Counted from the first letter of the stretch, positions 26,430 through 35,223 are shown. The stretch is DNA of 39,834 bases from Lentisphaerota bacterium (GCA_015061525.1 SUWK01000019.1:1-39834), one strand, 5' to 3'. The notes: generated by a model from the letters alone, not told the origin. Program-made: numbers and translations.

Positions 26430-27722
26430 ATGAGAAAAATTTGGACTGTTTTTTTGTTATTGGCCAGTTTTACTGTTTTCGCCGAAAAGGCAATGATCCG
26501 CGGCGATGGAACTCTGGTCGTGGAGGGGAAACCGGTGTTTCCGGTCGGATACCGTGCTGAAAGTCTTGCCGATGTAAAAGAGGGCGCAAGTGTCGGTTTC
26601 AATCTGGTAATGGGGTCCGGAGAATGGGGGGAGCCGCAATTTGACTATGCCGCAGCCAAAGGCATGTGGATCATCGGCGGTGACTGTTATTTGCACTTTC
26701 ACGGGACCCAGGACGGGATAGATCTGCACGCCAGAGAAGATGCTGTTATCGCCAATTTTCTGAAACATACCAAAGATCAGAGCGGCAGGAGCGTTCCGGA
26801 GGCTTTGGATACTTTCGGAAATAAAGACCGGGTGATCGGCTGGATCATCAGCGATGAACCGGAGGCAAAACAGACAGAGGTGGCTGAAGCTGCTTATGAG
26901 GTTGTCAAGGGGTATATGCCGGAAAAACTGGTGTTTTCCATCAGTTGTGATGTCAGATGGCTGCCCGGATATCTCAACTCTGCAGATGTGATAATCTATG
27001 ACCGGTATCTGCTTCAGGGGACGAAGGAGAATGCCGAATCATTTTATCATACGGATAATACCATGTCTGATTATCTGGATTTCGCCTGCAAACAATGGGA
27101 ATCCAAATCGCTCTGGTATATGCCTCAATTGTATCAGCCGAGTTATTTTTCGCTTCAGCCGCAGGATCTGTTGGAAAAACGTGATTTGCGCGCTCAATGC
27201 TACACGGCGGTCATATCCGGTGCCAAAGGACTTGTCTTTTACACCTGGGATGCGTTGAAGGTCACTTATAAATCTGACAATGGCAGACGCAAAGAGATAC
27301 CGCTGACAGCGGAACAGACCAGTCAGCAGCTTGATATGCTGCGCGGAATCGTTGCTGAATTCAAATCACTCAATGATATATTGTGCGACGGCCGCCCGTC
27401 CCGGGAAGTTTTTGTCAACTGGACAGCTCCGGGAATCAGAGGTCCCGGCAGTATCCGTCACCGGATTTTGGATCATTACGGGAAATATTATCTGATAGTA
27501 CACAATCCTCTGCCGTTTGATGTGACCGGTATTGCGCTGAATGCAGATGTCAATCATGCCAACAGCAGCCGGAATTTTACCGGAAAACTTATCACCGGGA
27601 AAGAGGATATCGTTTTGAGCCGCCGCAAGGAAGGCATGGTTCAATTTACCATCCGTCCTCACGGCTGCGGTGTTATTGAATTGACCCGTAAGAACATTAT
27701 TCCCCGGTATACAAAGGAGTGA
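26430..27722 (+). CDS. Secreted glycoside-hydrolase-like TIM-barrel protein
   Basis: 430 residues with a signal peptide (MRKIWTVFLLLASFTVFA). It opens with GDGTLVVEGKPVFPVGY, the entry strand common in clan-A glycosidase-like proteins. It continues with GFNLVMGSGEW, GMWIIGGDCYLHFH, VIGWIISDEPEAKQ (about residues 135-148; an Asp/Glu pair where the acid/base would sit), VIIYDRYLL and GLVFYTWDALK. The last ~90 residues look like a beta-sandwich. I cannot assign a GH family. ATG 26430 is preferred over 26415 because it starts the signal peptide and has GGATGAG about 8 nt ahead. The next gene follows after 3 bp, so they are co-transcribed. Confidence 0.75.
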   Translation: MRKIWTVFLLLASFTVFAEKAMIRGDGTLVVEGKPVFPVGYRAESLADVKEGASVGFNLVMGSGEWGEPQFDYAAAKGMWIIGGDCYLHFHGTQDGIDLHAREDAVIANFLKHTKDQSGRSVPEALDTFGNKDRVIGWIISDEPEAKQTEVAEAAYEVVKGYMPEKLVFSISCDVRWLPGYLNSADVIIYDRYLLQGTKENAESFYHTDNTMSDYLDFACKQWESKSLWYMPQLYQPSYFSLQPQDLLEKRDLRAQCYTAVISGAKGLVFYTWDALKVTYKSDNGRRKEIPLTAEQTSQQLDMLRGIVAEFKSLNDILCDGRPSREVFVNWTAPGIRGPGSIRHRILDHYGKYYLIVHNPLPFDVTGIALNADVNHANSSRNFTGKLITGKEDIVLSRRKEGMVQFTIRPHGCGVIELTRKNIIPRYTKE

Positions 27723-27725
27723 GCA

Positions 27726-29006
27726 ATGCTTTCTTCATGGGAATACTGCGGTGCTTTGTGCCGCGGGGAGATAAAACCTGGAGTTTTTTGTGTACAGCCC
27801 TCCGGACCGGTTGAGATCGCTCCTGACCGCTGGTTGTCGCTGTATACGATGGTGGATGGACGTGGACACGATGCCAACTGCGGCATATACGGTGAATTAC
27901 GGGCGGATGCTCCGGATGGCATGGTGTTGAGATCCCGGATACTTGTCGCCGGAGGAGATGGTACAAATTACTCTCCTTGCGGTGACGGGGTGGAGTATTT
28001 CCGTTGTGCCGGACAGGCACATGTTTTCGGTTCTCAAAAAACGGGTGTTTTTGCCGTCACATATTATCAGCATGTCCAGAAGTGGGAGAATGGCGTTTTG
28101 CAGAATCCCGGTTCATGGCACTGGCGGCAAAAGCATGGTTCGATGCTCATGTCCGGTACGCTCCGGGTCTGTATGCTGCATTTGGAATACGATGCACAGG
28201 CGGATGATTGGCGGATCATTGAACAGCCGCATTTACTCGCTCAAGACGGATGGGAAAATTCCCCGGATGCGTTTTGTGAATTCGGCCCCGGATTTTCCTT
28301 GAACCATGCTTTGGAACCGCCGGTTCCATTGAATGATGACGGTACGGAGTTTCTGGAATATCTGACCATCACGGCGTATGATGATCCGTATGCTGTCGGA
28401 GGTCACGGAACCGTTGTGCCGGTCCGGTATAAGTTCGATCCGGAAACGCGCCGTTACCGCTGGGTTCAAACCGGTAAAAGATGGCGTGACGGGAACGACA
28501 CTCTGGGGGAAGTCAGTATTGTCAGAATACCCGACGGCAGTGGGGATTTCCTGCTTTCAGTACGGCAGTTCCTCGGTACAGGTGATATAATACTTGCCCG
28601 GGTGAGTGACCCATTCGTTGAAGGTATCAGAAAAGTACACCGTTACAAGGGCAGCTCCGCACCGCGAACTTTGGGGGTGCGTTCCGACGGGTTGATGCGT
28701 ATTTTTATCAATGATTCAGATATGTCGCCATATAAACATGAACGCAATCCGCTGTATGAGTATCAGATATATCCGGATCTGCGTCTTGGAGAACCTCATG
28801 TGGTCGCAGATGCTGTTCAGCAGAAACTGCCCTGGCCGGAACCATTTCTGGATATGGGCAGGTATCTGGAGTATGCTCCGGGCAAAGAGATGCTCTGTTT
28901 CCGGGCATTTGACCGGGTGCAGATAGTTGGCAATGAAGGAAGTGAACCGTTGAGCGCAGAAGCGGCGGATCTTTATGGAGTTCATTATTTGAAAGCAGAT
29001 TTTTAA
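27726..29006 (+). CDS. Unrecognised protein, possibly a sialidase/GH43-like beta-propeller
   Basis: 426 residues, no signal peptide and no membrane segment. The composition is rich in Trp, Tyr, Gly and Asp, with repeated short strand-like segments ending in acidic turns (SIVRIPDGSGDFLLSVRQF; RSDGLMRIFINDSD; YEYQIYPDLRLGEP). This suggests a five- or six-bladed propeller such as sialidases or GH43-like enzymes have, but no Asp-box series or catalytic triad is certain. The ribosome site AAAGGAG overlaps the end of the preceding gene, so the two are tightly coupled. A role in breaking down or recognising the locus substrate is inferred only from position. Confidence 0.6.
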   Translation: MLSSWEYCGALCRGEIKPGVFCVQPSGPVEIAPDRWLSLYTMVDGRGHDANCGIYGELRADAPDGMVLRSRILVAGGDGTNYSPCGDGVEYFRCAGQAHVFGSQKTGVFAVTYYQHVQKWENGVLQNPGSWHWRQKHGSMLMSGTLRVCMLHLEYDAQADDWRIIEQPHLLAQDGWENSPDAFCEFGPGFSLNHALEPPVPLNDDGTEFLEYLTITAYDDPYAVGGHGTVVPVRYKFDPETRRYRWVQTGKRWRDGNDTLGEVSIVRIPDGSGDFLLSVRQFLGTGDIILARVSDPFVEGIRKVHRYKGSSAPRTLGVRSDGLMRIFINDSDMSPYKHERNPLYEYQIYPDLRLGEPHVVADAVQQKLPWPEPFLDMGRYLEYAPGKEMLCFRAFDRVQIVGNEGSEPLSAEAADLYGVHYLKADF

Positions 29007-29050
29007 CTGCTCATAAAATACAATTAAAAAAACAAAAAAGAGGTTTCAAA

Positions 29051-30292
29051 ATGAAAAAAATCCAATTACTGTTCTTTATGTTATGTTCGGCATTTAGTGT
29101 GCTGTCTGCAGAAAAACTGATCACGGCGCAAACACCGTGGCTCTCCAATCCCGGAGATACGACTTTCAGCATCAGCTTTGTGATGCCGTCAAGCGACACC
29201 CGGACATTTACGGTGGAATACCGCAATGTGATCGACGATGGTGCGTGGAGCAAACAGGCCGCAGAAGCTGCTGAGCTGGAAGGGCAAAATATTTTTCAGG
29301 CAAATCTTAAAGAGTTGAAACCCGGTAACTCCTATGAATACCGGATTATTGCTTCCGATGGCGCAGTTACGGAAAACCGGATTTTCAAAACTCTTGACTC
29401 CACACGTAAACGGCACAAGATTTTTTTGAATTCCGATATCCATCACCGTTCAAGTATGTTGAAATTTATGATGGGCAAAGGTGTCAAAGCTAATTGCGAT
29501 GCTTTTATACTGCTGGGTGATCAGATCGGCAACCGGATGGATCCGAACAGCTTTGTCGCGATTTTTGATGGTTTCCTGACGGATGCCGCCAAAGCAGCCG
29601 ATGGACGTTGGCCCATTGTGGCAGCGCGCGGAAATCACGAGTGTCGGGGCAGAGGAACCAGTACTGACAACTGGTTCAAGGTATTCCGCGATTCCGACGG
29701 CGGAGATCGTACATGGCAGAGTTTCCGCATTGGTCCGGTCTGGTATATGGTTCTGGACAGTGCGGACTTTGATTCCGATTATCAGGCTGATAAAGTCTAT
29801 CCCCGGCAGAAAGAGTGGATCGCAAAAGAATTGGAATCTGAAGCCTGCAAAACCGCGACTTTCCGCGTAGTGATGGTACACATTCCGAACTCATGTATCG
29901 ATGAAAAAGTCGAAGAACTTATCTGGGACAAAATGGGGGGAGAATTGTTGAAGTCGACCGATCCTGCCAAACGGATCCATCTGATGGTTTCCGGTCATCG
30001 CCACCGTTATGTCCGGTCAGATGCCGGCAGTCCGCTGTTCAAAGTCAATTGCAGCCGTGTCGGGGATAATCCCAGCGGCAAGCCCAACAAAGATCTGCCC
30101 TATACCTCGGTGATTTTAGATGCCCGCGGCAATGGCGGAGTGGAGTATTGTTACGCTATAATGGAATCCACACCGGAAGCGATCGTGTTTCAGGCGTTTG
30201 ACGGTCAGACGTTGAAACCGATAGACCATTTTTCCATCACGCCTGACGGCAAAGTGAAGGATTTGATGGAAGTACCGTCATTTGAATATTGA
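29051..30292 (+). CDS. Secreted metallophosphoesterase with N-terminal FnIII-like domain
   Basis: 413 residues with signal peptide MKKIQLLFFMLCSAFSVLSA. Residues about 24-115 resemble the fibronectin-like domain of purple acid phosphatases (LKELKPGNSYEYRI). The calcineurin-like catalytic domain shows all metal motifs: NSDIHH (about 127), LLGDQIGN (154), ARGNHECRG (192), MVHIPN (275) and SGHRHR (314). It would hydrolyse phosphate mono- or diesters outside the cytoplasm. Its place in a sugar-use locus suggests a phosphorylated glycan or phosphodiester-linked substrate. The ribosome site AAAAGAGG precedes ATG 29051. Confidence 0.87.
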   Translation: MKKIQLLFFMLCSAFSVLSAEKLITAQTPWLSNPGDTTFSISFVMPSSDTRTFTVEYRNVIDDGAWSKQAAEAAELEGQNIFQANLKELKPGNSYEYRIIASDGAVTENRIFKTLDSTRKRHKIFLNSDIHHRSSMLKFMMGKGVKANCDAFILLGDQIGNRMDPNSFVAIFDGFLTDAAKAADGRWPIVAARGNHECRGRGTSTDNWFKVFRDSDGGDRTWQSFRIGPVWYMVLDSADFDSDYQADKVYPRQKEWIAKELESEACKTATFRVVMVHIPNSCIDEKVEELIWDKMGGELLKSTDPAKRIHLMVSGHRHRYVRSDAGSPLFKVNCSRVGDNPSGKPNKDLPYTSVILDARGNGGVEYCYAIMESTPEAIVFQAFDGQTLKPIDHFSITPDGKVKDLMEVPSFEY

Positions 30293-30336
30293 TAAAAAAC
30301 AACTGTTGTTCAGGCAATTTTAAGAAAGTGTATATC

Positions 30337-31146
30337 ATGGAAGGTAAAAATTTATCAAATCTGCTGGATTTTCACGGTAAGTGTGTCATGGTTACCGGCG
30401 GATGCCAGAACTTCGGCAAGGAGATTTCTGATGGATTTGCCGAGTTCGGTGCAAATCTGGTAGTCACCTCCCGCGATGCAGTCAAAGCGCAGCATCGTGC
30501 AGAGGAACTGACCGGTAAGTACGGAGTGAAAGCGATCGGTATCGGCATGGATGTTACCGAAGAAGCATCCGTGCAAAATGCTTTCAAAACCGCCGCCGCT
30601 GAATTCGGGGAGATCGCCGCTCTGGTGAATAATGCCGGTGGACACGGCAAAGGAACGACCGGAACTTTGGTGGATGAACCGCTGCCGGTATGGGATTTCT
30701 ATTTGAAAGCCAATTTGACCGGAACATTTTTGTGTTTGCGTGAGTATGCCAGACTGATGATCCCGCACGGCTATGGTGCAGTGGTGAATATTGCTTCGGT
30801 TACTTCGCTTTTGGGGCGTGACCGCCGGGTCTATCAGGATTTGCCGATGACACCCAACCCGATACCGTACACGACTGCCAAAGCCGGAGTCATCGGATTG
30901 ACGTATGATTCAGCGGCAGTTCTCGGTAAACACGGTATCCGGGTGAATGCCGTTTCCCCGGGGGGATTTGAGCGCGGTCAGCCGGAACCGTTTATTCAGG
31001 CTTATTCAGAACGGGCAATGCTCGGCAGAATGGGGCGTGACGGAGTTGATCTGAAAGGAGCGGTCGTGTTTCTGTGTTCCGATGCAGCAGGATACATTAC
31101 CGGTCACAACTTATATGTGGATGGCGGCTTCAGCCGTTTCAAGTGA
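30337..31146 (+). CDS. Short-chain dehydrogenase/reductase
   Basis: A 269-residue classical SDR: cofactor motif VTGGCQNFGKEI (about 18-29, slightly unusual for TGxxxGxG), LVNNAGG (about 100-106), catalytic IASVTS and YTTAK (Tyr/Lys about 184-188), VNAVSPGG, and the ending SDAAGYITGHNLYVDGG. ATG 30337 is chosen over a TTG at 30289 that overlaps the upstream gene. It probably oxidises or reduces a sugar or sugar acid, as gluconate-dehydrogenase-like SDRs do. The Gfo/Idh/MocA gene follows after 3 bp. Confidence 0.88.
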   Translation: MEGKNLSNLLDFHGKCVMVTGGCQNFGKEISDGFAEFGANLVVTSRDAVKAQHRAEELTGKYGVKAIGIGMDVTEEASVQNAFKTAAAEFGEIAALVNNAGGHGKGTTGTLVDEPLPVWDFYLKANLTGTFLCLREYARLMIPHGYGAVVNIASVTSLLGRDRRVYQDLPMTPNPIPYTTAKAGVIGLTYDSAAVLGKHGIRVNAVSPGGFERGQPEPFIQAYSERAMLGRMGRDGVDLKGAVVFLCSDAAGYITGHNLYVDGGFSRFK

Positions 31147-31149
31147 AAA

Positions 31150-32112
31150 ATGGAAAAGATGAAAATTTTAGTTGCGGGCTGCGGGTCTATCGGTCTGCGT
31201 CATTTGAGATGCCTGACACGCAGGGATGATTGCCGGTTGATGGCGTGTGATTCCAATCCGGCGGTCGGGACGCAGATAAAGGAGATCCATCCGGAAATTC
31301 TCTTTTTTGATGATTATCAGAAAGCTCTGGCAGCCGTTCCGGAACTGGTGATCGTCTGCACGCCTAATGAGATGCATGAAAAATTTGCGACAGAAGCGTT
31401 TGAAGCCGGTGCGCATGTGCTTTGTGAAAAACCGGTCGCTCACACGATAGAATCCGGTGAACGGATCGTCGCTGCAGCAAAACGTACCGGCAAGGTGCTG
31501 GCTGTCGGATATACGGAGCGGTTCCGTCCGGCATTCGGATATATTCTGGAAAAAGTCAGATCCGGCGATCTTGGCAACCTTACCGGCGGTCGTTCAATGG
31601 TTGGCAGTTACAAGACATTGATGTGTGCAAAAAGTGACTTCCGCAGTCATACATTCGGTGTTATTCTGGCAGATTTTACTCATGAACTGGATATGCTTCA
31701 AGCCATATTCGGTCAGGCGGCGGATGTGGCTTGCAAAGCCAATACTCTTGCACAGAAAAAACTTTCTGCCCAGCCGTCAATGGTGGCGATGCTGCTGGAG
31801 TATTGTTCCGGAGCAACAGTATCGATCCATTTTGACTATGTTCAGCATCCCCAGCGGCGCATCATCGATATCTACGGTGATAAACAGACGCTGGTCTATG
31901 ATATGGAAGCAAATACCGTGACCGTCTTTGATGAGGAGCGTCCGGAACCGGAAGTATTCTCTTTCCCCTGTGAAAGAGATACTCTTTTTGAGCATGAACA
32001 TGAGAATATGATCCGGGCGATCCGAACCGGGACACCGGTCATGGTCAATGGTGAACAGGCTTTGCGGTCACTGGCGATCGCTGAACAGGCTGTAAATATG
32101 CTGAAAGATTGA
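31150..32112 (+). CDS. Gfo/Idh/MocA family oxidoreductase
   Basis: A 320-residue NAD(P)-dependent sugar dehydrogenase-type protein. Rossmann start KILVAGCGSIGLRHLRCL, then VIVCTPNEMHEKFATEAFEAG and the signature CEKPVAHT (about 92-99), followed by the GYTERFRPAF helix and a beta-sheet substrate domain (SVHFDY-like VSIHFDYVQHPQRR; DFTHELDM). ATG 31150 follows the SDR stop by 3 bp; ATG 31159 with GGAAAAG ahead is also possible. It may act on the same sugar as the SDR, for example in an oxidation-reduction epimerisation. The substrate is not predictable. Confidence 0.87.
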   Translation: MEKMKILVAGCGSIGLRHLRCLTRRDDCRLMACDSNPAVGTQIKEIHPEILFFDDYQKALAAVPELVIVCTPNEMHEKFATEAFEAGAHVLCEKPVAHTIESGERIVAAAKRTGKVLAVGYTERFRPAFGYILEKVRSGDLGNLTGGRSMVGSYKTLMCAKSDFRSHTFGVILADFTHELDMLQAIFGQAADVACKANTLAQKKLSAQPSMVAMLLEYCSGATVSIHFDYVQHPQRRIIDIYGDKQTLVYDMEANTVTVFDEERPEPEVFSFPCERDTLFEHEHENMIRAIRTGTPVMVNGEQALRSLAIAEQAVNMLKD

Positions 32113-32189
32113 GCCGTGCGGTAATGTCCGGGATCTTATTTGCGCGGCAGATTAAACAATAACAATTTATAATCAGGGAACAAATTAAA

Positions 32190-33089
32190 ATGTCAAAACT
32201 CGTTATCAGTGCAACTGTCACTCCCCTTCTTGAAAACCGTAAATTGGATAAAGAAGGATTGAAGAATATTTTTAACCGCAACATCCGGCATGGGATGAAC
32301 GGAGTTTTTCTCTTCGGTTCAATGGGTGAATGGGGAAGTTTTTCCGATGCGTTCAAAGAGGAAGCTGTGGAGTTCGCCTCTGATGTAATTGGCAAACGTA
32401 TGCAGCTTCTGGTCGGTATCAACGGGACGAGTGTTTACCGTTCGCTGGAGATCATGGACAGTTACAAGAAATACGATTTTGATGCGTATGTCTTTATGCC
32501 TCCGGCTAAAACTTCCGCGCTGGATCCGGTAAGATCCATGTTGAAAATTCTGGATGCCGCCGATCGTCCCGCTTATCTTTACCATTGTCCGCCCAACAAC
32601 GGGATCAACTTCACACTCAAACAGTTTGCCGAGATGATGAAACATCCCAATCTGAAAGGTATCAAAAACTCCTCATCAAATATGTGGCTGCGCCGTGAAA
32701 TGCTTTTGATGCGCGAAGAACAGGGGTTCAAAACGCTTTTCTTTGAAGGTCAGGAGTGGGCAGCCGACGAAGCACTGTTTGCCGGATATGACGGTATGAT
32801 CTGCGGTATGGGTGCGCTCTGTTCCAAGATGATGAAAAAACTTGCTGTCTGCGCGGATAACGGGGATATCAAGGGTGCCACTGCCGCACAGAACAATATG
32901 ATCCGCCTTTTCCACGGTATTTACGGTATGGATATTGAAAACTGCTGGAACGGTCAGAAATATGCTCTGCATAAACTCGGCTTGATCTCCACACCGCTCA
33001 CATTGGCGCAGGAGATGGATTCTCTGACCGATATGGCAAAAGCCCGTATTGAGAAATGCCTTGCAGATATGAAAGATGAGCTGGACTGA
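32190..33089 (+). CDS. DHDPS/N-acetylneuraminate lyase family aldolase
   Basis: A 299-residue TIM-barrel aldolase or dehydratase of the DapA/NanA superfamily. Substrate loop LFGSMGEWGSFS (about 42-53, in place of GTTGE), active-site Tyr in YLYHCPPNN (about 129-137) and Schiff-base Lys in LKGIKNSSSN (about 154-163). The changed loop and the neighbouring sugar genes argue for a 2-keto-3-deoxy sugar acid or sialic-acid-type substrate rather than lysine synthesis. It would provide the cleavage step after the SDR and Gfo/Idh/MocA enzymes. A terminator follows. Confidence 0.85.
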   Translation: MSKLVISATVTPLLENRKLDKEGLKNIFNRNIRHGMNGVFLFGSMGEWGSFSDAFKEEAVEFASDVIGKRMQLLVGINGTSVYRSLEIMDSYKKYDFDAYVFMPPAKTSALDPVRSMLKILDAADRPAYLYHCPPNNGINFTLKQFAEMMKHPNLKGIKNSSSNMWLRREMLLMREEQGFKTLFFEGQEWAADEALFAGYDGMICGMGALCSKMMKKLAVCADNGDIKGATAAQNNMIRLFHGIYGMDIENCWNGQKYALHKLGLISTPLTLAQEMDSLTDMAKARIEKCLADMKDELD

Positions 33090-33122
33090 AAAGCCGTCGG
33101 AATAAACTGCAAATAACCCGGG

Positions 33123-33158
33123 GCCGCTGCAAGACTTTTACAGCGGCTCCATTTTTTG
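33123..33158 (+). terminator. Rho-independent terminator after the aldolase gene
   Basis: GCCGCTG (33123-33129) and CAGCGGC (33141-33147) arms, then CTCCATTTTTT. The arms are the same as in the terminator at 2698. Confidence 0.85.
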
Positions 33159-33195
33159 TCTGACGGTATTTTTTCCTCCGGCGGTGTTCCGCGGA

Positions 33196-33223
33196 TTGTA
33201 TTTTTTTTTAATGGAGTTATATT
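33196..33223 (+). promoter_or_regulatory. Possible promoter now separated from its gene by the mobile element
   Basis: TTGTAT (33196-33201), 16 bp, TATATT (33218-33223). Without the 497-bp insertion it would stand about 60 bp before the phosphodiesterase start codon at 33784. Confidence 0.4.
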
Positions 33224-33251
33224 ATATTTGTAATACATGTGTCAGTGGAAT

Positions 33252-33259
33252 ATTTATTT
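33252..33259 (+). repeat. Target-site duplication, left copy (ATTTATTT)
   Basis: Identical to 33757-33764 and directly abutting the terminal inverted repeat. Confidence 0.9.
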
Positions 33260-33756
33260 GGCTCTATTCCCGATATTGGTTGATGCCCTCCGTGGTATGT
33301 TCAACGCTCGGGTGCGAGGCGGTTGCCGCCGAGCGCGCAGTCCGCATGCGAATGAACTTTGCGAGCAAAACCATGCGAGCAAAGCCGATGCGACAAATGT
33401 CGCGAGGATGAGCGGAGGACGAGCAATAAGCCGCGAGCGACCGGAAAGAGTGCCAAAGGCACTCGCCCCGGGAGCGCAGGCGCAATAACTTAATGGAAGA
33501 ACCCAATGACCCGCAACAGTCACGGGAAGGCCCTTGAGGGAGGGGAGTTTGAGGGGAGGGAAACGAAGTGTCCCGCCCCTCTCCGCTTTCTTTCGCGAGA
33601 AAGAAAGCTAGGCAAAGAAAGCGGACTGTCGCGCCGCTCCGCTGTCGCGGCTTGATCGACGCTTTTGAAAAAAGCTTTGCAAAAAAACTCAATAGAGTAA
33701 CACCCTCCACAACTTGTGTGTGCAATATGTTGTCAACCTATATTGGGAACAGAGCT
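33260..33756. mobile_element. Intact 497-bp MITE-like non-autonomous element
   Basis: The ends are imperfect inverted repeats, 20 of 24 positions identical (left GGCTCTATTCCC..., right reverse complement AGCTCTGTTCCC..., both continuing to GGTTGA). They are flanked by perfect 8-bp direct repeats ATTTATTT (33252-33259, 33757-33764), the signature of transposition. End style and 8-bp duplication recall ISL3-family insertion sequences; that assignment is an inference. There is no transposase. The inside is GC-rich and full of short hairpins, such as GCGACAAATGTCGC, GTGCCAAAGGCAC and CTTTCTTTCGCGAGAAAGAAAG, plus a GA-rich stretch. Open frames are present but look like chance translations. A damaged inverted copy lies at 2858-3544. 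Confidence 0.88.
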
Positions 33757-33764
33757 ATTTATTT
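33757..33764 (+). repeat. Target-site duplication, right copy (ATTTATTT)
   Basis: Identical to 33252-33259. Confidence 0.9.
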
Positions 33765-33783
33765 TTGAAAAGGTTTTCATGCT

Positions 33784-34563
33784 GTGAAAAAAATTTTTAT
33801 GATCCTTATTGACGGAATGCGGTCAGATGTATTGGCTGCAGTCGATCACCCTTTTATCAAAGAGTTGATGAAAACATCGCGTTATGCGATCGAATGCCGC
33901 AGTGTGATGCCTTCGGTAACACTGCCTTGTCATATGTCGATTTTTCACAGTGTGGAACCTTGCCGTCACGGTACAGTTACCAATACTTACGCTCCGCAAG
34001 TCCGTCCGGTTCTGGGACTGTGTGAAGTTTTGCACGGAGCGGGTAAAAAGGTTGATTTCTTTTTTGACTGGGAGCCATTGCGTGATATCAGCCGTCCATT
34101 GAGTTTGAACCGCAGTGATTTTATCAATGCGCATATTCATGGATATGATACGGCAGATCAGGTGTTGACTGAATGTGCCGGAAGCCGTATCAAAGCCGGG
34201 GAAGTTGCCGATTTCACCTTTTTTTATCTTGGTCTGGTTGATGACACCGGTCATAAACACGGCTGGATGAGTAAAGAATATATTGAATCGGTAAAAGTCA
34301 GTCTTGACCGGGCGCAGAGACTTGCCGGACTTTTGCCGGAAAATGTGGATTTTATCCTGACTGCTGATCACGGCGGGCATGAACGTTCACACGGGACAGA
34401 TGCCGCTGAAGATATGAACGTACCGCTTTTTCTGCGCGGGGAAAATATTGTTCCGGGAGCAATGAAGCAAAGCTGCTGTATCATCGATATAGCCCCGACG
34501 GTCGTCGCCAGGATGGATTTGCCTGCCGATACGGATTGGGAAGGTAAAGTAGTATTTGATTAA
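33784..34563 (+). CDS. Type I phosphodiesterase/nucleotide pyrophosphatase family protein (alkaline phosphatase superfamily)
   Basis: A 259-residue compact member of the alkaline phosphatase superfamily. Metal and catalytic residues in order: ILIDGMRSD (Asp10), PSVTLPCHMS (nucleophile Thr46), VDDTGHKHG (about 157-165), LTADHGGHERSHGT (about 199-212). There is no signal peptide, so it is probably cytoplasmic. It would cleave a phosphodiester or phosphonate-type bond and fits with the metallophosphoesterase of the same locus. The start is GTG with an AAAAGG site ahead; the ATG 5 bp upstream meets a stop at once. The mobile element ends 27 bp before the start, so expression may have changed. Confidence 0.85.
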   Translation: MKKIFMILIDGMRSDVLAAVDHPFIKELMKTSRYAIECRSVMPSVTLPCHMSIFHSVEPCRHGTVTNTYAPQVRPVLGLCEVLHGAGKKVDFFFDWEPLRDISRPLSLNRSDFINAHIHGYDTADQVLTECAGSRIKAGEVADFTFFYLGLVDDTGHKHGWMSKEYIESVKVSLDRAQRLAGLLPENVDFILTADHGGHERSHGTDAAEDMNVPLFLRGENIVPGAMKQSCCIIDIAPTVVARMDLPADTDWEGKVVFD

Positions 34564-34566
34564 CGC

Positions 34567-35085
34567 TTAACCTAAAACTGCGATACCGGGATAATGGCGG
34601 TACTTTTCTTCGGAATCCATTCCGCAACCGATAAGATAGCGGTCATCCATGAAAAATCCTGCCCAATCCGCATGTGCGACACCATCCGGACGGTCAAGTT
34701 TCTTTTCAACAAGTACTGCTGTTTTTACACTTGACGCACCCATTTCCATGAGAGTTTTCTGAACAGCTTTGAGGGTTCTTCCTGTATCAAGAACTTCATC
34801 TACTATAAGGATATTACGTCCTTTGGGGTCGAGTTTCAATGCGGAACGCAACTGTACAACTCCGGTACTGACATCGTGTTTATAGCTCCCGGCTGCAATG
34901 GAATCAATATAAAAATCTTCCAGTTTTATTGATTCTGCCAATTTTGCCCCGAAAAACAGACCGCCATTCATGACTACGATCATCGTTAACGGCGTTGATC
35001 CGCAACACCGGGTGATTTCGGCACCAAGCTCATGGATTCTTTCATTCACCTCATCGGGGGATTTGATGATTTCAATATGTTCCAT
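34567..35085 (-). CDS. hpt: Hypoxanthine phosphoribosyltransferase
   Basis: A 172-residue purine salvage enzyme: hypoxanthine (or guanine) plus PRPP gives IMP (or GMP). The PRPP-binding motif ILIVDEVLDTGRTL is about residues 91-104. Others are VVMNGGLFFGAKL, the flexible-loop region SIAAGSYKHDVSTG, and DDRYLIGCGMDSEEKYRHYPGI at the end, all typical of the family. ATG 35085 is preferred because GCAGGA lies about 8 nt before it; a TTG 15 bp upstream is an artefact. It converges with the phosphodiesterase gene (3 bp between stops), with no terminator between them. Confidence 0.93.
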   Translation of the reverse strand: MEHIEIIKSPDEVNERIHELGAEITRCCGSTPLTMIVVMNGGLFFGAKLAESIKLEDFYIDSIAAGSYKHDVSTGVVQLRSALKLDPKGRNILIVDEVLDTGRTLKAVQKTLMEMGASSVKTAVLVEKKLDRPDGVAHADWAGFFMDDRYLIGCGMDSEEKYRHYPGIAVLG

Positions 35086-35223
35086 TTTTTTATCCTGCAA
35101 ATTTATAATTTATATTGAAGTCATAAACACAAATATTCAGCATTGAACAAAAGTGAAAGCAGATAATAATTTTATTTATCATAAAACCAATCAGCTTTCG
35201 GGAAATAATATATCACGGCAAAA

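Noticed and set aside
33237-33725. Open frames inside the MITE-like element (both strands, 83 and 153 codons)
   Set aside because: They run across the hairpins and terminal repeats, have extreme Arg/Ser/Ala content, no ribosome site and no domain. Related frames in the damaged copy shift or break. They are best explained as GC-rich repeat DNA being open by chance.
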